Shown in pieces: positions 23,378 to 25,056 of a stretch of 25,056 nucleotides of DNA; position 1 is the first letter of the stretch; every line of letters begins with the position of its first letter. The DNA lies in assembly GCA_905479795.1 (NCBI GenBank), contig CAJQNX010000020.1, positions 1 through 25,056 on the forward strand, in the 5' to 3' direction. The stretch comes from an uncultured Candidatus Midichloriaceae bacterium (GTDB lineage Bacteria; Pseudomonadota; Alphaproteobacteria; Rickettsiales; Midichloriaceae). The position numbers and the translations under genes were made by a program. The notes below the pieces were generated by a model that was not told where the DNA came from, ran no database searches, and saw nothing but the letters and a program-made list of their open reading frames with translations.

Positions 23378-24472
23378 ATGAAAAGAATTTATTTTGATCA
23401 TAACGCAACTACACCTATTAATGATAAGGTCAAGAGCGCTATGGATAGCATATGCAATATTGCTTTAAACTCCTCATCATTACATTATCATGGACGTTAT
23501 GCGAGAAAAATTTTAGAAAATTCAAGGGATATTATAAAAAATAGGCTTGGCTTGGATAACACTCATGAATTAATTTTTACCAGTGGATGCACTGAAGCCA
23601 ATAATTTAGCACTACACAATTTTTCTGAGGTTAAAAAAATCTGTAGCTGTATTGAACATCCAGCTGTAATTAATGTGATTGGTGAAGGAATTATTCCTGT
23701 GGACAATAATGGTATAGTCAATATTGATTACATTGAAAATTATCTTATAGAAAACAATACTAAAAAATTATTAGTATCTGTTATGTATGCAAATAATGAG
23801 ATAGGTACTATCCAGCCTATTCAAAAAATTGCCCAACTTGCAAAAAAATATAACTTCATCTTTCATTGCGATATAACTCAAGCAATTGGTAGGATAGATG
23901 TCGATTTAACTGATATTGATTTGATTACATTTAGTTCTCATAAATTTGGTGGACCAGTAGGTTCAGGAGCATTAATTTATAACAAAATCTTGGATTTAAA
24001 ACCTATGGTTTTTGGTGGAGGGCAAGAATTTAGATTAAGATCTGGAACGCAAAATATAACTGCTATACACGGCATGGCCACTGCATTTGAATTAATTGAT
24101 GATATTAAGGAAAATTTCACAAAAATAAAACAGTTGCAACAACATTTAGAGCAATCCTTAAAAGATATAAAAAATGATGTGGTAATCTTCGGAGAAAAAG
24201 CTGCTAGATTGCCAAATACTTCATCAATTTCGATGCCAAAAGCTACCCCAGAAACGCAATTGATATTTTTTGATTTAAATGGAATATCTTTAAGTGCTGG
24301 CTCTGCTTGTTCCTCAGGAAAAATTGATATACCAAGAATTCAATTATCAATGGGATATCCTCAAGAAATTGCAACTAATTCAGTTAGAGTCAGTTTAGGA
24401 CCTAATAATACAATTGGCGATATAGATGTGTTCGTCAGTTTATGGAAAAACCTTTACCTTAGAAACAACTAG
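23378..24472 (+). CDS. cysteine desulfurase, NifS/IscS family
   Basis: This PLP enzyme takes sulfur from cysteine for Fe-S clusters or tRNA thiolation. All key residues are present in 364 residues: HNATTP at the start, His94 in CIEHPAV, ANNEIGTIQP, Asp165 and Gln168 in CDITQA, the PLP lysine Lys189 in SSHKFGG, and the persulfide-forming Cys311 in SAGSACSSGK. It is about 40 residues shorter than typical IscS. It may be the shorter NifS-like paralogue that often sits near iscS in Rickettsiales, so no symbol is given. No iscU or iscA follows; the next gene is convergent with a 1-nt gap. No clear Shine-Dalgarno is seen. Confidence 0.93.
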   Translation: MKRIYFDHNATTPINDKVKSAMDSICNIALNSSSLHYHGRYARKILENSRDIIKNRLGLDNTHELIFTSGCTEANNLALHNFSEVKKICSCIEHPAVINVIGEGIIPVDNNGIVNIDYIENYLIENNTKKLLVSVMYANNEIGTIQPIQKIAQLAKKYNFIFHCDITQAIGRIDVDLTDIDLITFSSHKFGGPVGSGALIYNKILDLKPMVFGGGQEFRLRSGTQNITAIHGMATAFELIDDIKENFTKIKQLQQHLEQSLKDIKNDVVIFGEKAARLPNTSSISMPKATPETQLIFFDLNGISLSAGSACSSGKIDIPRIQLSMGYPQEIATNSVRVSLGPNNTIGDIDVFVSLWKNLYLRNN

Positions 24473-24473
24473 C

Positions 24474-25031
24474 TTATACCTTATTTTCTTTTTTAGTTTC
24501 CGCCCTTTGTTTTGCTAATTCACTAATATAATTAAGATCAGATTGCGTACACAAACCCAATAACACAGGATCTTTAGCACGAAGATTGCTGTAATTCCAA
24601 TGAGTTTTGGTACGAATTAAGTTTATAGTATTTTTCGTTGTACCTATTAGTTTAGATATTTGAGCATCTGTCAACTCAGGACAATTTTTCAATATCCATG
24701 CAATAGCATTAGGCTTATCCTGCCTTCTTGCAACCGGTATATATTTTCCTTTTTTATTACTTACCTCTTGTTCCTTCATTAATTTAATAGCTGAAGGAGA
24801 AAGCGCAATACTAGCATTTGGATCATTCTCACATCTGGTTATTTCTTCCAAAGTAATTTGCCCATGGATAACCGGATCCACCCCTTTAATTCCCCTAGCA
24901 ACCTCACCATCAGCAATACCCTGCACTTCCAATACATGCAGTCCACAAAAATTTGCTATTTGATCAAAAGTAAGACCTGTGTTTTCCACCAACCATACTG
25001 CCGTTGCCTTTGGCATCAAAGGATAATTCAT
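24474..25031 (-). CDS. trcR: DUF1013 cell-cycle transcriptional regulator TrcR
   Basis: This 185-residue DNA-binding protein of the alphaproteobacterial DUF1013 family (now named TrcR) is linked in Caulobacter to cell-cycle transcription. It begins MNYPLMPKATAVWLVENTGL, which I recognise as family-typical. Two helix-turn-helix-like segments are visible, LTFDQIANFCGLHVLEVQGI (20-39) and LTDAQISKLIGTTKNTINLI (120-139). Each is followed by a related piece, VDPVIHGQITLEEI (51-64) and KDPVLLGLCTQSDL (153-166), so the protein looks internally duplicated. A Lys-rich tail ends the protein. It converges on the desulfurase gene with a 1-nt gap; only 25 nt of upstream sequence lie in the window. Confidence 0.92.
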   Translation of the reverse strand: MNYPLMPKATAVWLVENTGLTFDQIANFCGLHVLEVQGIADGEVARGIKGVDPVIHGQITLEEITRCENDPNASIALSPSAIKLMKEQEVSNKKGKYIPVARRQDKPNAIAWILKNCPELTDAQISKLIGTTKNTINLIRTKTHWNYSNLRAKDPVLLGLCTQSDLNYISELAKQRAETKKENKV

Positions 25032-25056
25032 ACTATTTTTTACAAAAAATTTTAAT

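Noticed and set aside
23354..23398. A 14-codon leader-like frame (MKNQNKINNEKNLF) overlapping the start of the desulfurase gene
   Set aside because: It has no ribosome site and no run of regulatory codons or hairpins, and Lys/Asn-rich short frames are expected by chance in this AT-rich DNA.

Overview
This window looks like part of the chromosome of an AT-rich, obligately intracellular alphaproteobacterium of the order Rickettsiales. The family (Midichloriaceae, Rickettsiaceae or a protist-associated relative) cannot be settled from this sequence. The reasons are the very low GC content, a four-gene F0 ATP synthase cluster with separate b' and b subunits and no adjacent F1 genes, a DUF1013/TrcR cell-cycle regulator, an ankyrin/glycosyltransferase effector-like protein, and an envelope gene set (kdsD, lptC, lolA, AsmA-like).

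Layout. (1) 1-5264, minus strand: asd (aspartate-semialdehyde dehydrogenase), an exported pentapeptide-repeat protein and a 1000-residue AsmA/YhdP-like protein. The three are packed with 1-nt and -8-nt junctions and read as one operon. (2) 5326-9399, minus strand: lolA, gltX, a 55-residue single-span membrane protein, and a two-span protein that looks like a histidine kinase with its catalytic residues lost. (3) 9570-11098, plus strand: kdsD and lptC, overlapping by one base (Kdo synthesis and LPS transport). (4) 11099-16420: an accessory stretch broken only by coaBC. It carries an ankyrin plus DxD-type glycosyltransferase protein (minus), a 421-residue TIM-barrel/GH18-like protein (plus) and a 171-residue helical protein (minus). 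(5) 16421-24472: an MscS channel, glmS, the F0 genes atpB-atpE-atpF'-atpF, tgt, an alpha/beta hydrolase and a NifS/IscS-type cysteine desulfurase. (6) 24474-25031: trcR.

The main discovery is in region 4. The two convergent neighbours at 14084-15349 and 15707-16222 are unrelated in sequence, yet both end exactly in His-Asp-Glu-Leu followed by a stop, with different codons. HDEL is the eukaryotic ER-retrieval signal and has no known use inside a bacterium. The simplest reading is a pair of secreted effectors that act in, or travel through, the host ER. One has a glycosidase-like fold with a D-x-E motif; the other carries N-glycosylation sequons. Together with the nearby ankyrin-glycosyltransferase, the region looks like a small host-manipulation cluster. 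The three effector candidates also share G-rich Shine-Dalgarno sites, which most housekeeping genes here lack.

Other points of note are the degenerate histidine kinase (phosphoacceptor His replaced by Gln, both N-box Asn replaced by Glu), the internal duplication in TrcR, the previously uncalled 55-residue membrane protein, and several dyad-symmetric intergenic elements in the accessory stretch. All calls come from reading the sequence; no database search was run.
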